A DNA stretch of 64,000 bases from Nitrospira sp. (GTDB lineage: Bacteria > Nitrospirota > Nitrospiria > Nitrospirales > Nitrospiraceae): positions 672,811 through 736,810 of the forward strand of contig CP092079.1 of the NCBI GenBank assembly GCA_022226955.1, read 5' to 3'. The position numbers and the translations under genes are program-made. The notes below the pieces were generated by a model. The model saw only the letters and a program-made list of their open reading frames with translations, was not told where the DNA came from and searched no databases. Of the stretch, positions 36,710 through 44,600 are shown one piece after another. Within the stretch, counting starts at the first letter, position 1, and each line of letters begins with the position of its first letter.

Positions 36710-37093
36710 ATGACAGATCCAGCAAAACGTATTCGCATTATTGTGGGCGGGGTGCAACTTGAAGCCGAGCTGAAGGGGTCGAAGACCGCCGGAGAGGTGT
36801 ACGCTGCCTTGCCGGTTGATGCGCCGATCAACACGTGGGGCGAGGAGTTTTACTTCAAGCTGGCGGGGGTCAAAGATTACCGGGAAACCGCGACCAATCA
36901 AGTGAAAGTCGGCGATGTCGCCTATTGGGGCGCTGGCCAGGTGCTGGCGATTTTCTTCGGCCGGACGCCGATGAGCATGGGGCCGGATCCGGTGCCGGCG
37001 GATCGTGTGAACGTGATCGGGAAAATTGTGGGCGATGCCACGCAGTTGCGCCGGGTCATGGAAGCGCCGACCATCCGCGTCGAGCGAGTGTAA
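36710..37093 (+). CDS. cyclophilin-like fold protein
   Basis: 127 residues. IRIIVGGVQLEAELKGSKTAGEVYAALP, INTWGEEFYFKLA, VKVGDVAYWGAGQVLAIFFGRTPMS and RVNVIGKIVGD are typical of the bacterial cyclophilin-like domain family (TM1367-like), which shares the cyclophilin fold but is not shown to be an isomerase. Starts a run of four genes on the + strand, with 3 bp to the first DUF507 gene. Divergent from the exonuclease gene. Confidence 0.85.
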   Translation: MTDPAKRIRIIVGGVQLEAELKGSKTAGEVYAALPVDAPINTWGEEFYFKLAGVKDYRETATNQVKVGDVAYWGAGQVLAIFFGRTPMSMGPDPVPADRVNVIGKIVGDATQLRRVMEAPTIRVERV

Positions 37094-37096
37094 GCT

Positions 37097-37378
37097 ATGC
37101 GCCTCTCGAAGGACCGGGTTCACCACATGGCCGAGTCAGTCGTTGCGCATCTCCAGCAGGATGGCCAGGTGGAGGTCACGGGCGATCGCAAGGCATTCGT
37201 CGAATCGTTGGCGCAGGCCATCACTGCGGAATTGTCGATCGAAGATGCGCTGAACGCAGAGGTGCGGCAAATGCTCAAGGCCTATGAAAAGCAAATCGAA
37301 CAGGGGCAGGTCGATTATCAACGCATGTTCACCATGATCAAAACGAAATTGGTGCGCGAACGCGGCCTCATTTTGTGA
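37097..37378 (+). CDS. DUF507 family protein, copy 1
   Basis: 93 residues, helical. MRLSKDRVHHMAESVVAHLQQ, EVTGDRKAFVESLAQAITAELSIEDALNAEVRQML and a C-terminal DYQRMFTMIKTKLVRERG match DUF507. Function is unknown; the family is small, cytoplasmic and common in Nitrospirota, Aquificota and Deltaproteobacteria. A second member follows 25 bp downstream, and paired copies are usual for this family, which suggests a heteromer. Confidence 0.9.
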   Translation: MRLSKDRVHHMAESVVAHLQQDGQVEVTGDRKAFVESLAQAITAELSIEDALNAEVRQMLKAYEKQIEQGQVDYQRMFTMIKTKLVRERGLIL

Positions 37379-37403
37379 TGCTTGGTTTTGATGAGTTGCC
37401 ACG

Positions 37404-37679
37404 ATGTTGAGTGAAGATAAAGTCAGCCATCTGTCCCACGTCATTCTGCAAGCGGTGAAGAAGAGCCCGCTGGTCAGTCAGAAGGGCGACGATGCCCGCA
37501 TGTTGAAGGCTATCAAGCGGGTGCTGGCGGCCGAGCTGGTACAGGAAGAGGGAGTCGATCGGAAAGTGCGTGCGAAGCTGGCCTCCTATTCTCGCGGCAT
37601 CGTCGAGGGGAGTTCCGAATGGGACGTGCTCTACCGGAAGACCTTCGAAGAGGAAATGCGGAAGCATGGAAAGGGCTAG
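37404..37679 (+). CDS. DUF507 family protein, copy 2
   Basis: 91 residues. MLSEDKVSHLSHVILQAVKK, ARMLKAIKRVLAAELVQEEGVDRKVRAKL and the ending DVLYRKTFEEEMRKHGKG align along the whole length with copy 1 but have diverged strongly. The start is taken at ATG 37404. The next gene begins 4 bp after the stop. Confidence 0.9.
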   Translation: MLSEDKVSHLSHVILQAVKKSPLVSQKGDDARMLKAIKRVLAAELVQEEGVDRKVRAKLASYSRGIVEGSSEWDVLYRKTFEEEMRKHGKG

Positions 37680-37683
37680 CGGC

Positions 37684-38133
37684 ATGCAGCGTGGCGTCAG
37701 GAAGCTTCTAACGATGGTCTGTGCGGTGTTCGTGCTGGTGGGAATGGGGGCCTGCGTATCGAAGTCGAAGGCGCGTGTGCTCACACCGCTGGCATTGGAG
37801 ACCGGTGTGCCTCCGAGAGCCATTGCTTTGAATGAGCAGGGAATCCAAGCCTACCAGGCGCGCGAGTATGAAGCCGCGCGAACGTATTTTTCCCAAACCG
37901 TAGACGCCGCTGCGCAGTCAGGTCCCGCGCATTATAATTATGCCTTGGCTCTCAATAAGCTGGGGGAAACGGACGCGGCACGAAAACAGTTTGTCGAAGC
38001 GGCAAATCTTGCTCCAGGGGATAAGGTCATCTGGGATTCTCCGGTGCTCTCGCCCTTCGGAAATCCTGAAATGGAAGAAAAGAAACTCGCTGCCCCTCAT
38101 AACCCTAACCGGCGTAGCATGGGCGGGCGATAG
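37684..38133 (+). CDS. TPR lipoprotein
   Basis: 149 residues from ATG 37684; an ATG at 37669 overlapping the upstream gene is also in frame. A lipoprotein signal (VFVLVGMGAC, Cys about 24) precedes two TPR-like helices pairs: ALNEQGIQAYQAREYEAARTYFSQ and AHYNYALALNKLGETDAARKQF. Likely an outer-membrane-anchored scaffold. Directly downstream of the DUF507 pair, upstream of the peroxiredoxin gene. Confidence 0.82.
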   Translation: MQRGVRKLLTMVCAVFVLVGMGACVSKSKARVLTPLALETGVPPRAIALNEQGIQAYQAREYEAARTYFSQTVDAAAQSGPAHYNYALALNKLGETDAARKQFVEAANLAPGDKVIWDSPVLSPFGNPEMEEKKLAAPHNPNRRSMGGR

Positions 38134-38184
38134 TCAGAGGCGCGCAGGCGGCGGGCAACACGAAGTCGATCAGGAGAGAGAGCG

Positions 38185-38652
38185 ATGAGCAAGGAATTGA
38201 CTGTTGGGATGAAAGCGCCGGACTTCTCGTTGCCGGACCAGGATGGAAAAACGGTGACGTTGAAAAGCCTGAAGGATAAGCAGGTGGTGTTGTATTTTTA
38301 TCCGAAAGACGATACGTCGGGATGCACCAAAGAGTCCTGCGGGTTTCGCGATGCGATGGCATCGATCAAGAAGGCGGACGCGGTCGTGATCGGGGTAAGT
38401 TTCGACGGCCAGGCTTCCCACCAAAAGTTTATCGCCAAATATGCCCTGCCATTTACGTTGCTGAGCGATCTGGAAAAGTCGACGGCCACGGCCTACGATG
38501 TCTACAAAGAAAAGAGCATGTACGGAAGGAAATACATGGGCATCGAACGGAGCACGTTCGTGATCGATGCCGAGGGCAAGCTGAAGGCGATCTTTCGGAA
38601 AGTCAAAGTCGATGGCCACGTCGACGAAGTGCTGGCCGCCTTGCGCGCCTAA
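38185..38652 (+). CDS. bcp: thioredoxin-dependent peroxiredoxin (BCP/PrxQ type)
   Basis: 155 residues; AGGAG-type site before the ATG. VVLYFYPKDDTSGCTKESCGFRD contains peroxidatic Cys47 and resolving Cys52 five residues later, the atypical 2-Cys pattern of BCP. GVSFDGQASHQKFIAKYALPFTLLSD and ERSTFVIDAEGKL complete the fold. It reduces peroxides with electrons from thioredoxin, available from trxA at 22224. Confidence 0.95.
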   Translation: MSKELTVGMKAPDFSLPDQDGKTVTLKSLKDKQVVLYFYPKDDTSGCTKESCGFRDAMASIKKADAVVIGVSFDGQASHQKFIAKYALPFTLLSDLEKSTATAYDVYKEKSMYGRKYMGIERSTFVIDAEGKLKAIFRKVKVDGHVDEVLAALRA

Positions 38653-38678
38653 CGCCTGTGCGTGAGGGGATGCGCCAC

Positions 38679-39533
38679 ATGTTCCGCCACGCCGGTTTCT
38701 TTTTCCTCGCCATTGCGCTCAGCCCTCTGAGTCCTGCCAATTCGGCAGGCACCGCTCCGGCAACGCTGCTGGTCAACGACAGTTTGGGATCGCCCAATCA
38801 GACGGTCATGGTTGAAGCGCGGCTGATGTCGCGGGGGGCATCGCCCTCTGTTGGGCTGGGCGGCGAACCGCTCGAATTGCTCGTCTATGGAAAAGTGGTG
38901 ACGACTGCGGTGACTAGCGAAGATGGGACGGCGCGGTTGCCGTTTATTCCAAAGGCGCAAGGCATCGTTCCGGTGCAGGTGCGTGTCGGCGAGAGTGGCC
39001 GTGTGGCGCCGGCCGAAGGGCTGGGGCATCTGGCAATTTGGGAGCGGCGGAATCCGATCTTGGCGGTGGAGTTGGCTGCGCTCATGGAGGCGCCATCGTC
39101 GAAGAATCCCGTATCGGGCGCGCACAGCAAGGCTGAGCCCGATGGAACGCCAATGCCCGATGCCGCCGATGAACTTGGGAAACTCACTCAGTTTTACTAT
39201 CGGGTGATGTATGTCGTGCCGGCGGCCTCCTTCGGCGGCGATCGGTTCCAGGCCAGCGAGTCCTCGCGGCAATGGCTGAAGCTGCACAAGTTTCCCGCCG
39301 GGTATGTTTTGGCGGTGCCGGCTGGCGAGCAGCCGTTCAGCACTGCCATCGATGCCTTGCATGCGGACGGATGGAAAACCGTCAAGACCGGCATCGGCCG
39401 GACGAAAGCCTTTGCCGAAGCTTTTCTTCAACGGCGGTTAGATGCGGTGATGGTGCCGGAGCCGGCGAAAGGGGAGGCGCCACGCAAAGCCAAGGTGGCG
39501 AAGGAGTGGAAGGACATACGGAAGAAGTTATAG
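38679..39533 (+). CDS. exported protein of unknown function
   Basis: 284 residues from ATG 38679, with GAGGGG 9 bp upstream. The in-frame open frame extends back into the peroxiredoxin gene but that part is a shadow. A signal peptide (about 1-22, ending SPANSAG) leads to an Ig-like beta-rich domain (about 28-130: VMVEARLMSRG, LELLVYGKVVTTAVTSEDGTARLPF). The C-terminal part (about 165-284) is helical and basic at the end. No known family was recognised. Confidence 0.75.
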   Translation: MFRHAGFFFLAIALSPLSPANSAGTAPATLLVNDSLGSPNQTVMVEARLMSRGASPSVGLGGEPLELLVYGKVVTTAVTSEDGTARLPFIPKAQGIVPVQVRVGESGRVAPAEGLGHLAIWERRNPILAVELAALMEAPSSKNPVSGAHSKAEPDGTPMPDAADELGKLTQFYYRVMYVVPAASFGGDRFQASESSRQWLKLHKFPAGYVLAVPAGEQPFSTAIDALHADGWKTVKTGIGRTKAFAEAFLQRRLDAVMVPEPAKGEAPRKAKVAKEWKDIRKKL

Positions 39534-39638
39534 ACGAAGTTATAAGCGGGTGAGCGGCGGTTCATCTCCTTCCGTTCGATGGTTTCTTTCCATTAATATA
39601 GCGTTCGGACTATTTGATGACGTTCGAGGCCTGACTCC

Positions 39639-41003
39639 ATGCGCGCGAAGACCAGTTTTTCCTGCCAGTCCTGCGGGTATCAATCCCCGCGGTGGATCGG
39701 GCGCTGCCCCGATTGCGGCGGCTGGAACACCATGAAGGAAGAGCGGCAGGCGCCGGCCGGCAAGGGGCGTCCGGTGGCCATGAAGAAGATGGCGCAGGCC
39801 AAGGCGACGCCGATTGCCGAGATTGAAGTCGTGGGGGAAGATCGCCGGCTGACGCGGATCGGCGAGTTCGACCGGGTCTTGGGCGGAGGCGTGATTCCCG
39901 GCGCGGTCATTTTGATCGGCGGCGATCCCGGCATCGGCAAGACGACATTGCTGTTGCAGGCCTTGCCGCGGCTGGCGTCTAAAGACGCGCCGGTGTTGTA
40001 TGTGTCGGGAGAAGAGTCGCCACGCCAGATCAAGATGCGTGGGCAGCGGCTCAGTGTCGAGCATCCAAATCTCTTGATCTTGGCGGAAACCTCGCTGGAG
40101 CAGATTCTCAAAGCCGTGCAGGAGATTCAGCCGGCCGCGCTCGTCGTCGATTCCATTCAAACGGTCTACACGGAACAAATTACGTCGGCGCCCGGCAGTA
40201 TCAGCCAGGTACAGGAAGTCGCCGGACAGCTCATGTCGTTCGCAAAGCGAGCGGGCGTGCCGGTCTTTATCATCGGACATGTGACGAAAGAAGGCGCCAT
40301 CGCCGGTCCTCGGCTACTCGAACACATCGTCGATACGGTGCTGTATTTTGAAGGCGACAAAGGACACAGCTATCGCATTTTGCGCGCGGTCAAAAATCGC
40401 TTCGGCTCGACCAACGAGATCGGCGTGTTTGAAATGAAGGACGGTGGGCTTGAAGAAGTGGCCAATCCTTCCGAATTGTTCCTGGCCGAGCGGCCGCAAC
40501 ACAGCACCGGGTCAGTCGTGGTGTCGAGCCTGGAAGGCACGAGGCCGATCCTGGTCGAGCTGCAAGCGCTCGTGTCGTCCACCAGCTATGCGATGCCGAA
40601 ACGTGTGGCGAACGGCGTGGAGTTGAGCCGGGTGTCCCTTCTGCTGGCGGTGATGGAGAAGCGGTTGGGGATGCATCTCTCCGGGCAGGATGTCTATGTG
40701 AATGTCGTTGGTGGCATGCATATCGATGAACCGGCAATCGATCTTGGGATTGTCGCGGCGGTGACGTCCAGCCTCCGTGAAGTCGCCATCGAGCCGGGGT
40801 TATTGGTCTTGGGAGAGGTCGGCCTTGGCGGAGAGGTGCGGGCTGTGAATCAGGCGGAGTTACGAATCCGCGAAGCGGCCAAAATGGGATTCAAACGTTG
40901 TCTCTTGCCGGAACGGAACTTGGCCAAAGTCGATCCGATCGACGGGATTGAGCTGATCGGCATTAATGAAGTGGGAGAGGCGCTCGATGCCGTATTTGCG
41001 TAG
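39639..41003 (+). CDS. radA: DNA repair protein RadA
   Basis: 454 residues. N-terminal four-Cys zinc motif (CQSCGYQSPRWIGRCPDCGGW), Walker A GGDPGIGKTT, the RadA KNRFG motif (KNRFGSTNEIGVF) and the C-terminal Lon-protease-like domain (VNVVGGMHIDEPAIDLGIVAA). RadA is a RecA-like helicase that processes recombination intermediates. The stop is followed at once by a 124-bp palindromic repeat. Confidence 0.97.
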   Translation: MRAKTSFSCQSCGYQSPRWIGRCPDCGGWNTMKEERQAPAGKGRPVAMKKMAQAKATPIAEIEVVGEDRRLTRIGEFDRVLGGGVIPGAVILIGGDPGIGKTTLLLQALPRLASKDAPVLYVSGEESPRQIKMRGQRLSVEHPNLLILAETSLEQILKAVQEIQPAALVVDSIQTVYTEQITSAPGSISQVQEVAGQLMSFAKRAGVPVFIIGHVTKEGAIAGPRLLEHIVDTVLYFEGDKGHSYRILRAVKNRFGSTNEIGVFEMKDGGLEEVANPSELFLAERPQHSTGSVVVSSLEGTRPILVELQALVSSTSYAMPKRVANGVELSRVSLLLAVMEKRLGMHLSGQDVYVNVVGGMHIDEPAIDLGIVAAVTSSLREVAIEPGLLVLGEVGLGGEVRAVNQAELRIREAAKMGFKRCLLPERNLAKVDPIDGIELIGINEVGEALDAVFA

Positions 41004-41127
41004 CAGGATGCTGAAACCGTCCGCCAGCATCATTCTCGCATCGTTCAGATCCTCAACGTACCCCAGAGGGTACGACTCGGCCCTTCACTCGCTGCGGCCT
41101 TGCTGGGCGAACTGTTTGAGCATCCTG
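41004..41127. repeat. palindromic REP-like element, copy A
   Basis: 124 bp bounded by inverted ends (caggatgct at 41004, agcatcctg at 41119-41127). The body contains ccgccagcat...ctcgctgcggccttgctgg, shared with copy B at 44416. It begins 1 bp after the radA stop and its right end reaches into the start region of the next gene. Probably a mobile-type repeat that also acts as a transcriptional hairpin. Confidence 0.75.
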
Positions 41128-41994
41128 TCGAGCGCCCTGTCAGTTACGCGCCAGGCCTCACTCGTTATGCTGCTCTGTTTCCTGGTTGCCGGCTGTGCGA
41201 CGACACCGGCGCCGGAGGAAACTGCAGGGCTGAAGCAGGCGACGGCGGAAGAACTGACGGCGCTGCTGCGCCAACGCGAAGCGGCGATTCGCACGATGAA
41301 GGGCCTCTTCAGCGCGAAGGTGCGCGGCGGCGTGATTCCAATTTCCACACGCGTCGAAGGCGCTGTCTACTATCGCCGTCCGGGCAATCTGCGGCTGCGC
41401 GGATTTACGCCGGTCGGCGGCGAGCTGTTTGAATTTGTCCAGGCCGACGACCTGTATACGCTGCGCTTGCCGACGATGGGCCGGGTCTTGAGCGGCCGCC
41501 AGGCGGATATGGGTGAGATGGGCAAGCTGGCCAGGCCGTTCGAGCTCAGCCTGTGGGCCATGGGCGGCGTGCTGGGCACTGGCGCCATCGGGAAAGACGA
41601 GACAGTAAAGCTGGTTGAAGAGGGTCTGCGGTATCGCTTGGATGTGTCCGGCCCGCGACTCGGCGCAATCTCGACCGACCGGCCTCTGCTTCGGCGGATG
41701 TGGTTCGACCGCCGCACGTTGCTGGTTGTGCAGGAGGAGCGGTTGAACGGCGACGGAGAAATAGATGCCTCGATTCAGTATGAGGATTTTCGCGCCATCG
41801 GTGAGCCGTCGCTTCCGGCAAACGGCGGGAGCGATTCTCGATTGTTGCGCCCGTTTAAGATTATTCTGGAAGATGGGCGGGGGCAGGGCAGTGTGCAGGT
41901 CACCTTCCATGAAATTATGTCCAATCAAGAATTAAAGAGCGAAGAGCTGGGGCGAGTGTCGCGTCAGCCGTCGCCGCCGGAGCCGGCATCGTGA
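41116..41994 (+). CDS. LolB/DUF4292-like outer-membrane lipoprotein
   Basis: 292 residues from a TTG at 41116; ATG 41167 is 17 codons further in and no ribosome site supports either. The frame is open upstream through repeat A to 40966, which is not believed. A lipobox (VAGCATTP) follows a hydrophobic stretch. The body (REAAIRTMKGLFSAKVRGG, VYYRRPGNLRLRGFTPVG, ELFEFVQADDLYTLRLPT) fits the DUF4292/LolB-like beta-half-barrel that carries lipids or lipoproteins to the outer membrane. The stop overlaps the tsaB GTG start. Confidence 0.75.
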   Translation: MSILSSALSVTRQASLVMLLCFLVAGCATTPAPEETAGLKQATAEELTALLRQREAAIRTMKGLFSAKVRGGVIPISTRVEGAVYYRRPGNLRLRGFTPVGGELFEFVQADDLYTLRLPTMGRVLSGRQADMGEMGKLARPFELSLWAMGGVLGTGAIGKDETVKLVEEGLRYRLDVSGPRLGAISTDRPLLRRMWFDRRTLLVVQEERLNGDGEIDASIQYEDFRAIGEPSLPANGGSDSRLLRPFKIILEDGRGQGSVQVTFHEIMSNQELKSEELGRVSRQPSPPEPAS

Positions 41995-42782
41995 AGGTGC
42001 TGGCTGTCGAAACGGCGACCTCCTGGCAGAGCGTCGCACTTCTCGACGGCGATAGGGTGTTGGCGCGGGAAGATCGAGAGGCCACCGGCGCGCATGGCGC
42101 GTTCTTGTTGCCTGCCATCGGCCGGCTCTTAGCCGCTGCCGGACTCACGCTCAAGCAGTTAGACGGGCTAGCCTGCTCGATTGGACCGGGTTCGTTTACC
42201 GGCCTGCGAGTGGGAGCGGCGACGCTGCTGGGATTGCGAGCCGCCACCGATCTCCCGCTGGTCTTGGTCCCGACGTTGGAGGCCATGGCTTGGACGCTCA
42301 AAGAAACGGCCGGACCGATCTGCCCCGTGCTTTTCAGCCGCAAAGATGAAATCTATTGGGCGGTATTTCGTTGGGTGGGCGACGGCCGTATTGAGCGGCT
42401 CGTTCCTGAACATGTCGGGTCTCCGCAGGCGCTGGCACAGACACTCACTGGTTCGGTCACCATGTTCGGTGAAGGATGGACGCTGATGGAGCCGGCTATT
42501 CGAGCCGCTCTCGGCCCGGACATCGCGATCATGTCGGTTCCTGGCGATGCCGTGCGACCCTCGGCCGTCGCCGTGGGCCAGGCCGGCATCGAACGGTTGC
42601 GCCTGGGTGAGATTGCCGGTGAGCAGATCGCGCCGTTGTACGTTCAGCGAACCGAAGCGGAAATCCGCTATGAGCAATCGGGCGGCGTCTCGCCGGTGGC
42701 CCGTCGGCAGGCCCGTGTTGCTACCAAAACCGCTGCCAGAGCGGCACGGCGTCCGCGAGCGGCGGGCAAGGAGCCTCGGTAG
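41991..42782 (+). CDS. tsaB: tRNA threonylcarbamoyladenosine biosynthesis protein TsaB
   Basis: 263 residues; GTG start overlapping the previous stop (GTGA). ASKHA-fold motifs VLAVETATSWQSVALL, GAHGAFLLPAIGRLL and CSIGPGSFTGLRVGAATLLGL are typical. TsaB is the scaffold partner of TsaD in making t6A37 of tRNAs that read ANN codons. The C-terminal 40 residues are a basic, Ala/Arg-rich tail beyond the usual fold. rimI follows 3 bp later, a common pairing. Confidence 0.93.
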   Translation: MKVLAVETATSWQSVALLDGDRVLAREDREATGAHGAFLLPAIGRLLAAAGLTLKQLDGLACSIGPGSFTGLRVGAATLLGLRAATDLPLVLVPTLEAMAWTLKETAGPICPVLFSRKDEIYWAVFRWVGDGRIERLVPEHVGSPQALAQTLTGSVTMFGEGWTLMEPAIRAALGPDIAIMSVPGDAVRPSAVAVGQAGIERLRLGEIAGEQIAPLYVQRTEAEIRYEQSGGVSPVARRQARVATKTAARAARRPRAAGKEPR

Positions 42783-42785
42783 CGC

Positions 42786-43325
42786 ATGGAGAACGCGATT
42801 CAGATTGTTCCCGCTAGGCTGGCCGATTTGCCTGATTTGCTGCGCCTGGAAGAGGCTTGCTTCTCGGCCCCCTGGACGCGCAAAATGTTGGAAGCTGAGC
42901 TGACCGGTAACCAATTCGCACACTTTCTGGTGGCGCGTGAGCAGCCGAAGAGCGCGGCCGCGGATGGGCCGATTGTTGGGTCGTTGTGTTTTTGGATCGT
43001 ATTTGAAGAAGTGCGCCTCATGAATCTTGCCGTGGCAGAACCGATGCGCCGTCGTGGAATTGGCGCGGCCTTGGTGGATGCCGCCTTGCGCGCCGGGATG
43101 ACGGAGACCGCCACTCGGGCAGTGCTGGAAGTCCGGGCGTCCAACCAGGCGGCGCTCGCGCTGTACCGGCGTTTTGGATTCACGCAGGTGTCGATCCGGC
43201 CCGCGTATTATTCCAATCCGGTCGAAGATGCGGTGCTCATGGAGATGGAGCCGATTGCGATCTCAGCCGGATCTTGGCGCAGGGATGCGCCTGTCAACGA
43301 GGGAGGCTCAGTTCCCGCTCACTAA
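42786..43325 (+). CDS. rimI: ribosomal-protein-alanine N-acetyltransferase-like GNAT enzyme
   Basis: 179 residues. GNAT fold: LLRLEEACFSAPWTRKMLEAEL, the beta-hairpin VGSLCFWIVFEEVRLMNLAV, the acetyl-CoA loop RRRGIGAALVDAALR, and ALALYRRFGFTQVSIRPAYYSNPVEDAVLME. In the RimI family the enzyme acetylates the N-terminal Ala of ribosomal protein S18 and sometimes other proteins. The tail is about 20 residues longer than usual. Confidence 0.92.
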   Translation: MENAIQIVPARLADLPDLLRLEEACFSAPWTRKMLEAELTGNQFAHFLVAREQPKSAAADGPIVGSLCFWIVFEEVRLMNLAVAEPMRRRGIGAALVDAALRAGMTETATRAVLEVRASNQAALALYRRFGFTQVSIRPAYYSNPVEDAVLMEMEPIAISAGSWRRDAPVNEGGSVPAH

Positions 43326-43344
43326 CCCGATCAGGAGGTGCGGT

Positions 43345-43575
43345 ATGCAGACTGACGAGGGATTTGCGGACCAGCTTCGACAGACCAGCCGGGAGTTCAA
43401 ATCGCTTGAAGAAACCCATCACCGGCTCGACGGTGAGCTGAACGAATTGCAACGGCGCCATGTGCTGACGCCCCAGGAAGAAGTTGTGAAGAAGCATCTG
43501 CAAAAAGAAAAGCTAGTCATGAAAGACAAGATGGCAGAGTTGATCCGCCACTATCGCGAGCAAGGAACCGCCTAA
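43345..43575 (+). CDS. YdcH/DUF465 family small protein
   Basis: 76 residues from ATG 43345 with a near-perfect AGGAGG site 6 bp upstream. A single helical hairpin: SREFKSLEETHHRLDGELNELQRR, then LTPQEEVVKKHLQKEKLVMKDKMAELIRHYR, typical of the DUF465 family, of unknown function. A long upstream in-frame extension overlaps rimI and is not credible. Followed by a strong hairpin. Confidence 0.85.
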   Translation: MQTDEGFADQLRQTSREFKSLEETHHRLDGELNELQRRHVLTPQEEVVKKHLQKEKLVMKDKMAELIRHYREQGTA

Positions 43576-43594
43576 GCCGAGCACGAAGGAATGT

Positions 43595-43623
43595 CCCGGC
43601 CGCCGGTCGCTCCGGCGGCCGGG
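43595..43623 (+). terminator. strong hairpin between the DUF465 gene and tatC
   Basis: A perfect 12-bp G+C-only stem (43595-43606 with 43612-43623) with a 5-nt loop lies 20 bp after the DUF465 stop and 14 bp before the tatC start. It lacks a U-run, so it may weaken read-through or attenuate, not fully terminate. Confidence 0.6.
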
Positions 43624-43636
43624 TGCCCACACCTCT

Positions 43637-44416
43637 ATGGCCCAGTTTATCAACCCGCTTGCCGCTCATATCAGTACCGTCAAGCGGCGATTGATTGTGA
43701 TCGGAGCCACCCTGCTGGTGGCGCTGCTCGTGACCTTTTCGTTTTCCGCCGATATGGTCGCCTGGTTGAACCGGCCCTTTCCCAATCAGCTGGTATTTTA
43801 TGGACCGACCGAAGCGCTGTTTGCGTCCATCAAAGTCTCGTTTCTGTCCGCGGTGATCGTCAGCCTGCCGGTGATCTTCTATCAGTTCTGGAAGTTCGTC
43901 GAGCCGGCCTTATTGCAGAAAGAGCAGCGCTGGGCCATTCCATTGTTTCTGCTGGCCGGGGGGTTGTTCATTCTAGGATTGGTTTTTTGCAACCTGGTCA
44001 TTCTGCCGCTGGTCATCGACTTTTTCGTCAGCTTCGGCATGGATCGGGATATTACGCCGCAATTGAGCGTGGGGACCTACATCGACTTCAATGTGAAGTT
44101 CCTGCTGATTTTCGGCTGCGCCTTCGAATTGCCCCTGGCGCTCACCTTGCTGGCTCTCGCTGGTGTCGTCACGTCCAAGCAGTTGGCGCAATATCGCAAG
44201 CATGCGATCATGGCAGCTCTGATCATTTCGGCGATTGTCACTCCGGACGCCACGCTCTTTACCATGCTCTTGATGGCGGTGCCGATGATGGTGTTGTATG
44301 AGATTGGTATTTGGGGCGCTCGGATCTTCGGGCGTGGGAAAGACGGCCCCGGCGGCATCGATCTTCCGCTGGATCCGGATCTGCCGATCGGGACCGCCGG
44401 CACGCGGATGCGCTAG
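43637..44416 (+). CDS. tatC: twin-arginine translocase subunit TatC
   Basis: 259 residues. TatC features: N-terminal cytoplasmic AQFINPLAAHISTVKRRLIV, six membrane helices, the periplasmic FYGPTEALFASIKVSFLSAVIVSLPVIFYQFWKFVEPALL (given as the region about 55-95) and the conserved Glu in the ELPLALTLLALAG region. TatC recognises the twin-arginine signal and with TatA exports folded proteins, such as molybdoenzymes. No tatA is next to it in this window. A palindromic repeat follows the stop. Confidence 0.95.
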   Translation: MAQFINPLAAHISTVKRRLIVIGATLLVALLVTFSFSADMVAWLNRPFPNQLVFYGPTEALFASIKVSFLSAVIVSLPVIFYQFWKFVEPALLQKEQRWAIPLFLLAGGLFILGLVFCNLVILPLVIDFFVSFGMDRDITPQLSVGTYIDFNVKFLLIFGCAFELPLALTLLALAGVVTSKQLAQYRKHAIMAALIISAIVTPDATLFTMLLMAVPMMVLYEIGIWGARIFGRGKDGPGGIDLPLDPDLPIGTAGTRMR

Positions 44417-44540
44417 CAGGCTGTTGAGAAAGTCCGCCAGCGGCGTTCTCGCTTCGCGCCGAGGTTCAACGTACCGCCTGCGTACGCTTCGCCTCGGCGC
44501 TCGCTGCGGCCTTGCTGGACGGCCTTTCTGAACAGCCTGC
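44416..44540. repeat. palindromic REP-like element, copy B
   Basis: 125 bp with inverted ends (gcaggctgtt at 44416, aacagcctgc at 44531-44540) and an internal cgccgagg/cctcggcg stem around cgtaccgcctgcgtacg. It starts exactly at the last base of the tatC stop. The body is very similar to copy A, and its left end matches the partial copy at 45713. Confidence 0.8.
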
Positions 44541-44600
44541 AAGCATTCAGGCTCCGGTACATTGCTAGTGTGAAGGTGTGATGAGTGATGGGAGAGGGAC

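Noticed and set aside
38322-38678. Upstream part of the frame that ends at 39533
   Set aside because: It runs in another frame through the peroxiredoxin gene. The signal peptide and a ribosome site place the true start at 38679.
40966-41115. N-terminal extension of the LolB-like lipoprotein frame through repeat A into radA
   Set aside because: The extension overlaps radA and the palindromic repeat, and it would place the lipoprotein signal about 67 residues into the protein.
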